Below are positions 36,425 to 47,288 of a DNA stretch of 64,000 nt, one piece after another. Position numbers and translations under genes: made by a program. Positions within the stretch are counted from its first letter, which is position 1, and each line of letters starts with the position of its first letter. Source of the DNA: Brugia malayi (taxonomy: Eukaryota > Nematoda > Chromadorea > Rhabditida > Onchocercidae); assembly GCF_000002995.4 (NCBI RefSeq), contig NW_025062476.1, positions 5,445,001 through 5,509,000 of the forward strand, read 5' to 3'. Below the pieces are notes generated by a model that ran no database searches, was not told where the DNA came from, and saw only the letters and a program-made list of their open reading frames with translations.

Positions 36425-39400
36425 ATGCACCCTTGTTTGATTCCAATGATTGCTTTAGTTATTGTTAATATGACTTTTGTCACAATCACAGCAATGTATC
36501 ATCAACATCAGGATGTCATACGTGAAAATTACATCACGCTCGCAGCGCATTTTACAGCTGATCAATTGTATAAAGCGCATCGATTACAGGTTAATGAGTT
36601 GCTCGGTGTACCTGTCATACAGGTATAGCTTTCATTAAATTTATAAATAATTTATTATTTGATTTGCAAAATTATGACAAAAAAATGAAGGATGTGTAAC
36701 TTTCTGAACCTATTTTATTACTTTTTCAAAATGATAATTATGTTTTGTAGTTTATATGAAACATAGATGTGTTTTACACGTTAAAAAGTTTGTTTATTCC
36801 GAAAACTTTCAGTTTACTGTACGTGATATAACTGCTAATTAATTATTTTGTAGTCAATTATTGATGGTTTGGATTTCAAACGGACAATTCTTAACTCTTC
36901 ATTGGTACGTGATATAACAAATCGATTGGACGCACAGTTTGCGAAATATTGTAATTTATTAACTGAAACAAAGAAATACATTTCAAGCAGTTCACAACCA
37001 GATTGGATCACTTTTCGTGATTACAGATCAATGATGGAATGTGCACGGATTACACCAGGATATTTAAGGTTTTCTGAATAAAGAGCTTTTTCTTTAACAG
37101 CAGAAACTGAGTAAATTTTTTTTTTTTTTTTTGGCTTATTTAAATTGTTTTGTTTAAAATGCTGGAATTTAAAATTGATTAATTTAAAATGCTAAAATGC
37201 CTTACATTACAAGGTATTTTCAGCATTATATGATGCATGATATTTATCTTCTTTTCCTTTCTGTTATAACTGTTAGAAAAAGTAACTACTAACTGTTAGA
37301 AAAAGTGATTGATCATTTTTGCTCTTTTATACTTTTTAATTGGACTATTTTAAGTTATGAAGAACAGTTTGGTACACGTGTAAACATGACCAGTGGATGC
37401 TTGATATCAACCAAACAACCATCAAAATTCTTGTATTATGCTGAGATGAATTTGACATCAGGTAGCGTGAAATTTTTACATTTTAATTTAAATTCGTGGA
37501 CATTTGATTGAAGTATTTTTTAGATGAAAGACGAAAATATCGCAATGCATATGATCTGTTCATGATTTTATAACTCAATTAATATAATTAATGATCAGAT
37601 CCACTATTCTGATAAAATATTTAATAAGTTGCCTGCATTTAGTTTTGCATACTAATGCACTTGATAGTGCAATTCGATGGCAATATATTATTGGTATCAG
37701 TGGACCACATATCGAATATCCTGCACATGCCATCCCAATTCATAAACGAAGACACTGGGGTCCATTTCTTTCTGCTGCTTTACCTCAAAAACGACGTGTT
37801 ATAATTCTTGTCGATGCAGGTTTGCTTATTTATAAGATTTTGTCGGAATATTTGTGAAGAGATATTAAGAGAGATGGAAAGAATAAGATATATATATATA
37901 ATTAATACTCTCTATTTATGTTGTGCGTTATCAAAAATATCAAATTCAAAAAAAAGGAACAGTTGAGATGTTCCATTGATCAATCAGATCAGAAGATAGG
38001 TTTGGTATTACTCACATGTTGTTAAAACTAATCAAAATAAGATCATTCATTTTTTGTTTTTGATACTCAGTATTTGTAGCATTTCAATAAAATTTTTATA
38101 ATAAATACATCATTTCAAGCAAGTAAAACTATCGGTGATTTTTATAAATTTGAAGTTATGATATATTTCTGTTGCTTTTTTCTTTTAATTTCTAAGATGT
38201 TATTTTCTAACTTATTCGCTCACTTCGGAAAATATTCGCTCACTGACCAGATAGCTCAATATTTACTTTGATTTTCAAATGTTTCAGGTACTCTTCTTAC
38301 TGATATGCATCTAGCTAAAGCAAAAAGTGTTGCGAAAATCCTTCTTGATGGTGCTGTTCCTGGAGATAGGTAACTTTTGATGCTTTCTGGTGACTTCTGA
38401 AAATTTATCTACGGATTTATTCTTGTCTTCGTGCAGTTTTTATTTACAAATTTATTCTTGATTTTACTATACCGAGAAATAGTTAAGATTGACTAACTGC
38501 ATAATGTTAATATTAAATTTTTGTTGATGATGATTGATTAATTGATAGACAAACTATTTTGCTTGCATCTAAGATATCCGAGCAATTGATTAACTTATCT
38601 TTTGCTGCACATTCTTGATGGCAATCTTTGAATGAATGATTCGGATTGGATGACCTTTTCAAACCTACACATATCATCGTGTCTCTGATTTTACTTGAAG
38701 CTTAAAGGAAAAGTATATAAAATTACCTTACTGTCTTATTACAGTTAATTTTATTGTTGATGGACTACAGATTAGATTTCATAGGAGATTTTATGCATTC
38801 ACTGAATATTTTGAAAAGTTATTTCTAATTAAAATTCCAAGATTTGAAATGCACAGGTATATGGTGATTGTGTCAAATGGAACACATAATACAAAAGCTT
38901 GCAAAAATCAAAATTTCTTGGGTGTAACGAGTGAACAGATTGCCGTAATGACAGCTTTCATAGAAGCATTTGAACGAGGTAATCAGAAAGCATATTCACA
39001 TACCAATGCTATTCAGATGGCCTGTAGATTATTTGTTGAGGTAAGTGAAGTGTGTGTGTGTTTTTTCTTCAAATCGTTATGCTCAAAAATTAAAAATTAG
39101 GATTTATCGAGTAGCATGTTTTGCAAAATTTTTCTATTATCGAGGTGAAACGCATTGTTTTACAAGATTCACACTTATCGTATTATAGTTTTACATAACT
39201 CATTTATCTATGTATGCGTTGAAGTCAACATCTAAAATCTAAGAATTGCTGAAGTGTTTTATTCTGATCTTTTTTTCAAATCATGAATTATGGAATTTAT
39301 GGTGTTTTATGTTCTTTTTCTTCAATATGATTGAAAAGAAAATGATAAACGTAATCGATTATGCGATTTTAGAACATAGAATTATTTGTCTTTGGAAATC

Positions 39401-40085
39401 CTAAATTTGTCCATCTTATACTTTTTCTGATTTTCCTTTATAAGTTTGTTATTTTTTGCTTTAATTCTTGGAGCAGAAAAACAATAAGTAAAAAATTATG
39501 TGTTAATTGCTTGATTTAAAGTATTCTCATAGTCATAGTTCTCATTTGAAATTATTTTGAGCATCAAGAGCATTTTTTTATTTCTTTATTAATTCTAATT
39601 TAACTTTGGCATCTTTTTTTTTTTAGGAAGAAGATGACGGAAATGAATTTCAACATAATATTTTGTTTTACATCAGCCGAGGTGTTATGTCAGAATTAGG
39701 TGAAGCAGCTTCAGTTTTAAATGCTCTGGCGGAAATTGTTTTAGGAGCCAATATTCGCGTGAAAATTAACACTCTGGCACTGAGCGATGGTATGCAAATC
39801 TTTTCGATATTTTAATATGAACAAATAGTTCTTTATGATTCAACTAGGGGTAACTATTTCTTCCTTTTCTAATAAATTAAAATAAGCCATAAAATTATTT
39901 GGTTTATCATTAAATTGAAACATAAATTGTTTTAAATTCTACTTCTTATATATTTCATTTTGAACATAATTCTCGGTTTCAACAACCTTTTGCTAATAAA
40001 ACGTTCTATCTTTATTTAATATATCTCCCTAATATATTTTGGAATTTGCTTTTTTTTTTTTTCTTTTTTTTTTCTCTTTTTTTTT

Positions 40086-40131
<46 letters not shown>

Positions 40132-43100
40132 AACTTATAATGCAACATGCAGCGATGAAATTAGATGTAATAAAAATTGTTTCAGTTTTATAATTATTTC
40201 CGACGACAAAATAAAGAAATAAAATAAGAGTTTTTTTCTGACAGTATTTTGGAGATTTTAGTTACAGGTGATGAAACGCCACTTTTTTGGTCTTACGAAT
40301 TTTTGAAAAGCATCGCAGAAATGAATTTTACGAAATACCAGCAATCACTTGGCGAAAAATTGAAGGCAGCTTTGAAAAAAACGATAATACCAGGGAAGGT
40401 GTGGTAATTTTTTCATCCATGATGTTAAACTAATAATTTATTTCACTAATAGTGATTAACTTACATAGGTTTATTTAATTTTTATTAGTTATTAATTACA
40501 GATGATTTCAATTGGAACTAATGAACATGCAACATTAACATTGCTCCAAATGTTTGAACTTCTTTCCACTGTTAATCATAAGAAACTGCTAACTCATTTA
40601 TCAAACGAAGAATTATTTTGGTCGTATCCTTATAGCGAGTATCAGGCAACATTAGTTTCTCTATCAACCAGCATACAGAAAGATAATAAATTGGTACGGC
40701 TATATCGTATATAACATTCATGATTTTAAGTTGATTTTCAAAAAAAGAAAGTTTTTCTTTTTAATCTGCCAAGTAAGGACGAAATTTTCTAGGAGGCTGT
40801 GGTTGGCATGGATTTGAATTTGGATATAATTGCTGATGTTATCAAATATAATGATTTAGTAGTTATGGCACCAGCAAAAACTAGATTACGAATTTTTCTT
40901 TGTGATCTGCAAGGGTGATTTTCTTATTTTTTTTTTTTCTTTTTTATGTTTTCTTTTCAAAGAAATGATTTATACAGTTTAAGATCTCTTAGAAAAAGTA
41001 AAGAAGAAAGCGAAATTGATAAGTTATATTTTTTATTACTACATTTTGGAAAGGATCGGAAATGATGAACAAAAGGGGCGGGAAAAAATTTTGTAAACAG
41101 AAATATTATGAGGGAGTTATGATTTGATATATGTAAGGTTGCCATGAAGGTTAAACTATGTGTCTTTTTTTTTTCGTACTCAGATTTTTTTTGGTAGTAG
41201 TATTTTAAGAAATTTCAAAGCATTTTGGCATTATGAAATTGAAAATGTTTAGTCGCGTTATCATCGCTTCTCATATGCGTAAAACATCACCATGGCCTTT
41301 GCATATTGGTACGTTGGAAACTTGGTCAGGAAAAGATTTTTGGCTTAGTGACCATTTCTCAATGGAAGAAATCAGCGAAGGTTCATTCGAAATTGTAAAG
41401 GAGGAAATGTTGGAGAAAGTGAAATTAAAATATACCTGGATGCGGGTATCCTTTTTATTATCTGTTATTTTAGCGAGAATTTTGCTGCAAATTTTATTTT
41501 TTAGTAGAAGTTTGATACAAATAACTTAAACTTTAACTAGAATTATAAGTAACAATAAAGTTGATAGGAAATCATCAACCTTATAACATTAGTAATTCAA
41601 TTTTTTTTTAATAAGGCAAGAGAAGTGGCCTATGCTAAAAGGTTTCTAGAATATTTTTTAATAAAGTGTATAAAGGATTAAAAAAAAAAAAAAAAAAGAC
41701 AGTCGTGAGAGATGGAATCGACTTAATCGATTTAGTTACTTAATAAAAAATTTTTTATCTCTCTTTATATCCTCTTCTTTACATCATGAAATACTTGCTT
41801 TCAATATCATGCTTTATTAATTTATCCATTAAATAACTTAATATAAATATAAAATCATATAAGTATTTTGCATAAATTTACTTCTATCAGACTATTTTTC
41901 AGCTGAAGAATGCACCATATGTTGTTGCTATGGCAATTAAAGTGGACGAAATGGAGCCCAAGATTTCTATGCTTTTAAAAAATTCAAAACGGGAATATTT
42001 GTTGGATAATCTTGTTTACCATCGTCTTGATATTCAGGTTTTTTTATTTATTAAATTTAACATATTCTTGGAAAGATTTTTACTTGAATTTTTACTTTCA
42101 TACAATATTTAAATAATTTTATTTCAGAGAGATTCATCACTTTACTATTGCTCACACTTTGGCTATCTTTCTACTATGAAATTAGGCGGTGTTTACTTAA
42201 GCCCAAGCTGTTTTACTGTTTCTTCATTACAACGTCCTCCATCTCCGCAGTGGATTGCAAATTATTGGGTATACTTAGGTATTTTTTATAAATCTTTTTC
42301 ATTTTGTTATAATTTTCACGTCATACAGAACAAAGTAAAATGAAGTTAAGAAAAAAAAATGATTCTATGCATGTGTGGAAGAAAACCTGCTATTAGTAAG
42401 TGTTCGTGAATTAGGTAAGTCTTCGCATTTGCATCAACAAAAGTTATTTAGATACCTGTTATAGCTAGATTTCAGTTTTTAGTAAATGTATTTTTTGAGG
42501 TGATCCGTTCGGATTAATTCGAAATACTGGTATTCGATTGAGTGTTCGTGAACATGTTGGTGCACTATCTGGTATCATACCACACTGGCGTGATAAAACA
42601 GCCAGTGATTCACATGAATTTGTCTTACGACGTTATATAGCTACATCACGAGGTGTTATGATAACTTATCCGGCAACCGTAATTCGCGACAATTATGAAC
42701 CTGATTTGCAACTATGGTTAGTTAATTTTTTCCACCATTTTCACATTTAGAATTTCGATCATTAAATCTCATCAAGTATACTGATTTGTTTAACTTGATA
42801 CAAATTTTTAAATTTTGATTAGAATTGGCATTTAAGATACCAAAAATTATTATTTTTTTATTATTTTAAAATTTTTTTATTATTTTATTACTATTTATTA
42901 TTTTTATTATTTTTTTATTATTTTAAATTATTATTATTTATTATTTTAAATATTATTTTAAAAGGCTTTGAATTTTGTGTCAGTATTTATAAATGAACTT
43001 CTAAGCAGTTTAGCTAGTGCAAAAAGGAATCTTTCATGCTATAACTCTGTGAATTTTATTTCGAGGATTCTAATTCTTGTTAATGATTTTTGCTTTGATG

Positions 43101-46100
43101 TAAGTTTAAAACGAATCAGCAGCCATTTTATGGATATAATTTACTTTTTTTTTCCTCCTTTATTTCATTTTTGTTTAGGTATGTGCGTGCCAATGAATTT
43201 CCCGGAAGAATCGTTGTGACAGGACCGTTTTTGGAAGATAATGTAGGACAAGTTGTAACAATTTCAACTGCTGTTTTCGAAGGCAATTTTATAGCAGAAT
43301 TTTTAGTCTTTAGAAATTTTCGTTTTTGTTTTCAAGCACTTATAATTAGAGTTTTTTCTATCAATACTTTTTTTTAGGTCAAGCTGGAAGTATGCACAAT
43401 TCCAAAGACCAAGTTTTTGCTGTCGTTGCGATGGATGTAACCGTGGGATTTTTTTCAAAATTGCTACGAAGTGCAATTAATGTTTGTAGAGAGGTTTATT
43501 TTTTCTCGTTACCCTAACTCCTATTATAATCATCTTTAAGGATTATATAATTAAATAAAATTCGGAAGACTTATGTGTGTTTTAAAAAGGCAAACATAGC
43601 AACACGTTTGAACTAACTATAACCTTTCAGTTTTTGATGATTTTCAGTCACGACGTTGTGTTTTGTTCGATGACTTAGGTAATGTGATTTCACGTGGAAT
43701 AGAAACGAGTGTTTCCAGTAAAAAAACTCGATCGTATGGAAGGAGCGTTTCCTGGAATGCCGTCGAACGTTTCCATATCAGTTATCTAGAGCCTCAACTT
43801 GCAACATATTTAATCACAAAAACAAAATTTGTTCAAAAAAAGCAGTGTATGCAATGGGCTACTCGTTCAATTGAACGTTTCTTTCGATTCAATATTTCAT
43901 ATTCTGATGCTTTAACCGTAAATTTTTCTTCAAATGTTTTTTTCTCTCTTTGTTTTTATTTTTGTCTTCATTTATTTTTAAATATGTAAATCGTTTACTC
44001 AAATTTTGTTAGCAAACAAATGTTGTAGTAAAAAAAAAAGTACAGTTAGATTTTGCTGCTTTAACTAATGATTAATTGTATCTTCAGATTCCATGTGATG
44101 ATATCAGCTCATTACCTGGTATGAAATTAGGAAGTATTCGTGCAGAAGTGATTCCGGTGCCACAAACAAATTTGTTTCTTGCTCTTATAAATGAAAGTTG
44201 TGATCCACAACATCCTATCCAAGTATTATCAATCATATATCTTTTTTTTTTTCACATTTCTATCTTGTCTACGGATGAATCATATTTGTGATCTTTCGTA
44301 ATATTTTGCATGAAAGCAATTTTCTCAGCTGAAATTATTTTTCTTCAAATTCTTAATCTGTGGCTATAAATTATCGTTTTGTTCATTTTTATGCAAAACA
44401 TCTACCTATATTTAATTTTTTCGATTGCTAAAGATTTCTAAAACTCGTTTCTAACATTCTGCTACTTCATCAATGATTTTTTAGTTGTTTTTTAGTTTTA
44501 GATATGACTTTCCATATTTCAGGCATTTTGTCCATGTTCAGTTAGTGATCGTCGTTGTCTCCTTTGCACTCGTTTCGATGTTGCAGAATGTGAATGTCCA
44601 TGTCAGTGTCCATTAAACTGTAATACACAATGTTCACTGAGTTCATCAAATGCTTCACTTTATCCGGTAATTTGTTATCTAAGATGGACAGTATATCGTA
44701 TATGTAGCTATTATTTATAATGTTGATTTTAGTATTATTAATTAGTTCATTATGGATTGATATTTATTATAATTTGTATTGATTCTTCATGGTAGAAAAC
44801 TTCAGGAAGCATCGGATTTTTAACTAATGTTTTAGTAGGCAGCAAGTAAGAATTAAAGTCAAACACCATTCATTTAGATTAACAACAAATTGTCATTTAT
44901 AAGAAGCGATTTATTTTGTTCATTTTCAGAAAACCTCTTTTGTACCAAATGTGGAATGTTCAGGCTTAGAGGAATGTCCGGTAATAGCTACAATTATTCC
45001 ATTCGGTGCTAGGCCATTGCAGAAAACTGTACTATCAGAGTGTATAAATATCAAGTACTGTTTCTTTAAGTTTTATTAAGAATTTCAAATAATATTTAGT
45101 CTATTATTTGGTTTTTTGAGTTCATATAAATGAAAAACAAAGTAGTATTATAATATATAATAAAACGTTTAGTTTTAATGCTTGTGAAATTATTAAATTT
45201 CTGAACAAAATCAGATTTATTTGATATATATTTGTGAAATAATTGCAGATGTGAAAATTATAAAACGGTAGATGATTGTCTGGGTGTGCTGGGATGTCAA
45301 TGGTGTGCATTTGATAGTGATGGGCAAACGCTTCTTCTTAATCCTTCTTGCGTCTTCGCTGATCAATGCTTTGGTGGTACAAAAGGAAGACGTATTCGAG
45401 GTGCTTTTTTATTTTAAGCTATTATCAAAGAATTGAGTATGCTATTTTATTTGATTAACTTTTAGATTCTGAATGGCAAAAATTTTTATGGTTTTCTTGT
45501 ATTCAGGTTTCTTGGAAAGTGAGTCACAGTTAGCTCCACAATGGTCGGTTAGTGCACCAGTTGGACCAGTTGCTGCTGGAATAATGAGTGTTTTCTTGAT
45601 TATGGTATGACTTTTGTTTCATTAACTTTTCAGCTTACCTTTTATTTTTTATTGGTGGATTCAGTCTATGCTGCATAAGTTTTAAATATTTTAAGAGAAT
45701 CGGCAGTAATCTACATATTCTAAATTACTAGTGAAATAATTAGATATGCTCAGTTTTTAATAACAAAAACATATATAAGAATTGAAAATTTTATTTTCAG
45801 GTTATGGCTGTATATTGTTATCGAAGTCAGGTTAATCGTTTGGTAGAAGCAAATTCGCTTACGGATTCATATGGTGCGCCATTGTGCGGGAGAAATTTTG
45901 AAGATGATGATTTTCAGCTTGACCATGATATTTCTGGATCCGTAAAAGGTATTAATATTTCTATTACTCTAATTTATTTATTTCCGTTAGTTGAAACTCA
46001 AATTAACCGGGTAATTGGCTTAGAAAAATTGACAAAATGGGAGAGCGGTTATGCTATGAAAGTATAATTTTAGAAAAAGCAGTTACTTTGATCCAACTAA

Positions 46101-47171
46101 CGTCATTTGAAAGGATGTCAAATCCACTAGCAGCTGTCCGCCCGCAATATCGAGTTTCGCCACGAACTGAATCAAGCGATCAGGGTTATTCTACAATGAC
46201 TGATCGTATGCAAGGTGATGAAAGTGAATGCGCCACTAGCAAGTTAGTTTTGGTTCTTTTTCTCTTTTTCAAGTTATATATTGTGTTATCATATGTTGTA
46301 TTTTTTCAATGTAATGAGAAATCGAAAGATAACAATTTTTTTTCTGGAGCATTATTGGGTTCTTTAACTTACATCAAACAAAGTACTATATAATGTTGAT
46401 ATGATCTAGCTAACTTACTTAAACTGTAGTAAATATTGACAAAATCATATTGCTCTGTAAGAAATTAAAAGAACCTCCATTACATTATGTGCTGCGTAGT
46501 AAAAGTGTCATGAAAGCTTAAATGTTAGTTAAATGTTAGTCATGAAAGCTTAAAAGTCTAACATTATTGTTGATAGTTTTCTCACTTTTTCAGATCTTAG
46601 ATATGTTGTTTTTTTGTATCATTTGAAATGGAAATTTTTTTTTTTTTTTGAAAAAAAGGAGTTTCTGGTTTCTTAATATTAATTTACGAAACTTATAAGT
46701 AACAAAGCTAATGTTAGCAATAGTCGGTAGAAGCAAAGTAATTGCACCTAAATGATATCATAGTATTAAAATAGATTTGGAAATATCTGCAGAAGCATTA
46801 TGAGAAAGTTATATATATTATTTTGTACGGTTTGTTCGTATTTTAAACATACTATATTAATAAATATCACTTTTTACAAACTTATTATTATTTGTCGCTC
46901 AATATTTTTCAGTGATTATTTCGTGTTTTTTTTCTTTCTTTGAAAATAATCTTGCATTACAAAATTTTCTATTTCTGATTATTCATCTAATTGCTGGTAA
47001 TTTGTTTGATAACAACAGAAGGAATAGTTTTAAACATTCTTAATTCATTGTAGTGTTAATATTTCTCGAGATACGGAAAAAACGATCTTAGATACGGATG
47101 GTTGTTCGATTACTGTAACAACAGAAGCTGATATACATCAAGTACCACGGAATTTGCTTATTTCTTCCTAG
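36425..47171 (+). CDS. CACHD1/TAG-180-type alpha2delta-like membrane protein
   Basis: This is a relative of the calcium-channel alpha2delta subunits, of the VWA-and-Cache type (vertebrate CACHD1, C. elegans TAG-180). Vertebrate CACHD1 modulates Cav3 channels and binds Wnt receptors. Exons: 36425-36622, 36854-37068, 37355-37461, 37524-37557, 37599-37819, 38288-38369, 38857-39040, 39627-39789, 40268-40398, 40502-40693, 40793-40914, 41253-41445, 41903-42037, 42128-42278, 42500-42716, 43179-43282, 43378-43493, 43648-43917, 44088-44222, 44523-44666, 44930-45054, 45249-45400, 45507-45604, 45801-45948, 46074-46242, 47054-47171. The total is 1307 aa, near the size of CACHD1. Order of parts: signal peptide; alpha2delta N-terminal region, [12 protein letters not shown] about 249-430 with a degenerate metal site (VDAGTLL); Cache region about 520-800 ([21 protein letters not shown]); ten-Cys cluster 991-1038; PSI-like module about 1080-1125 (GCQWC); membrane helix about 1147-1169; 138-residue cytoplasmic tail. 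The exon 4/5 junction is uncertain, and intron 16 is GC-AG. The exon 7 acceptor could also lie 15 nt earlier, in frame. Confidence 0.88.
37558..37598 (+). other. 41-nt intron (or frame break) in the CACHD1-like gene
   Basis: A GTTCAT donor and a GATCAG acceptor in matching phase would remove 41 bases and keep the frame open into the segment ending [13 protein letters not shown]. This is the shortest intron in the window; the next shortest that I measured is 62. Without it, reading meets TAA at once, but a different frame then stays open across the same bases and the following 50. See the corresponding finding. Confidence 0.5.
40050..40130. repeat. Poly-T tract with a 43-T run
   Basis: This T-rich tract has only a few interrupting C and ends in an unbroken run of 43 T (40088-40130). 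It lies in the intron 39790-40267 of the CACHD1-like gene and may partly be an assembly or polymerase-slippage product. No flanking target-site duplication was noticed. Confidence 0.95.
43283..43377 (+). other. GC-AG intron in the CACHD1-like gene
   Basis: The exon ends GAAG and the intron starts GCAATT; the acceptor is TTTTTTTAG. Splicing here joins VFEG to QAGSMHNS in phase. No GT donor nearby keeps both flanking coding segments in frame. GC donors with AAG before them are the commonest non-canonical class in animals. Confidence 0.75.
44796..44845 (+). CDS. Candidate mutually exclusive exon of the CACHD1-like gene
   Basis: The segment between AG at 44794-44795 and the GTAAGA donor at 44846 encodes [16 protein letters not shown] plus two bases (AA). 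It starts in the same phase as exon 21 (44930-45054, starting [10 protein letters not shown]) and ends in the same phase with the same two bases. It could therefore replace exon 21, but could not be included together with it without a frameshift. Its acceptor has a poor pyrimidine tract. Confidence 0.3.
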
Positions 47172-47282
47172 GAACAAATCATTTATAGGATTAGTTTTTG
47201 TTTTCCGTTTAATTATCATCTTTATTAGAATTTAACTGTTATTTCGGTAATATTTCCAGTTGAAATTTAGCCCACAAAAAAA

Positions 47283-47288
47283 AATAAA
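47283..47288 (+). terminator. Candidate polyadenylation signal of the CACHD1-like gene
   Basis: AATAAA occurs about 110 bases after the stop codon at 47169-47171. The distance is reasonable for a 3' UTR, but the hexamer is common in such AT-rich sequence. Confidence 0.4.

Noticed and set aside
40050..40130. Poly-T tract as the tail of a retroposon inserted in antisense
   Set aside because: No target-site duplication or body of a SINE or processed gene was seen next to it; many long T runs occur in the window.
43171..43377. Reading through the GC-AG intron as a coding end (frame 43171-43377)
   Set aside because: Splicing with a GC donor restores [12 protein letters not shown] in phase with the next exon, while read-through ends in a low-complexity tail and the frame stops being useful.
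36425..47171. Assignment of the alpha2delta-like gene to unc-36 itself
   Set aside because: The degenerate VWA metal site, the Cys-rich and PSI-like modules and the true membrane helix with a long cytoplasmic tail fit the CACHD1/TAG-180 branch better than a classical alpha2delta subunit.
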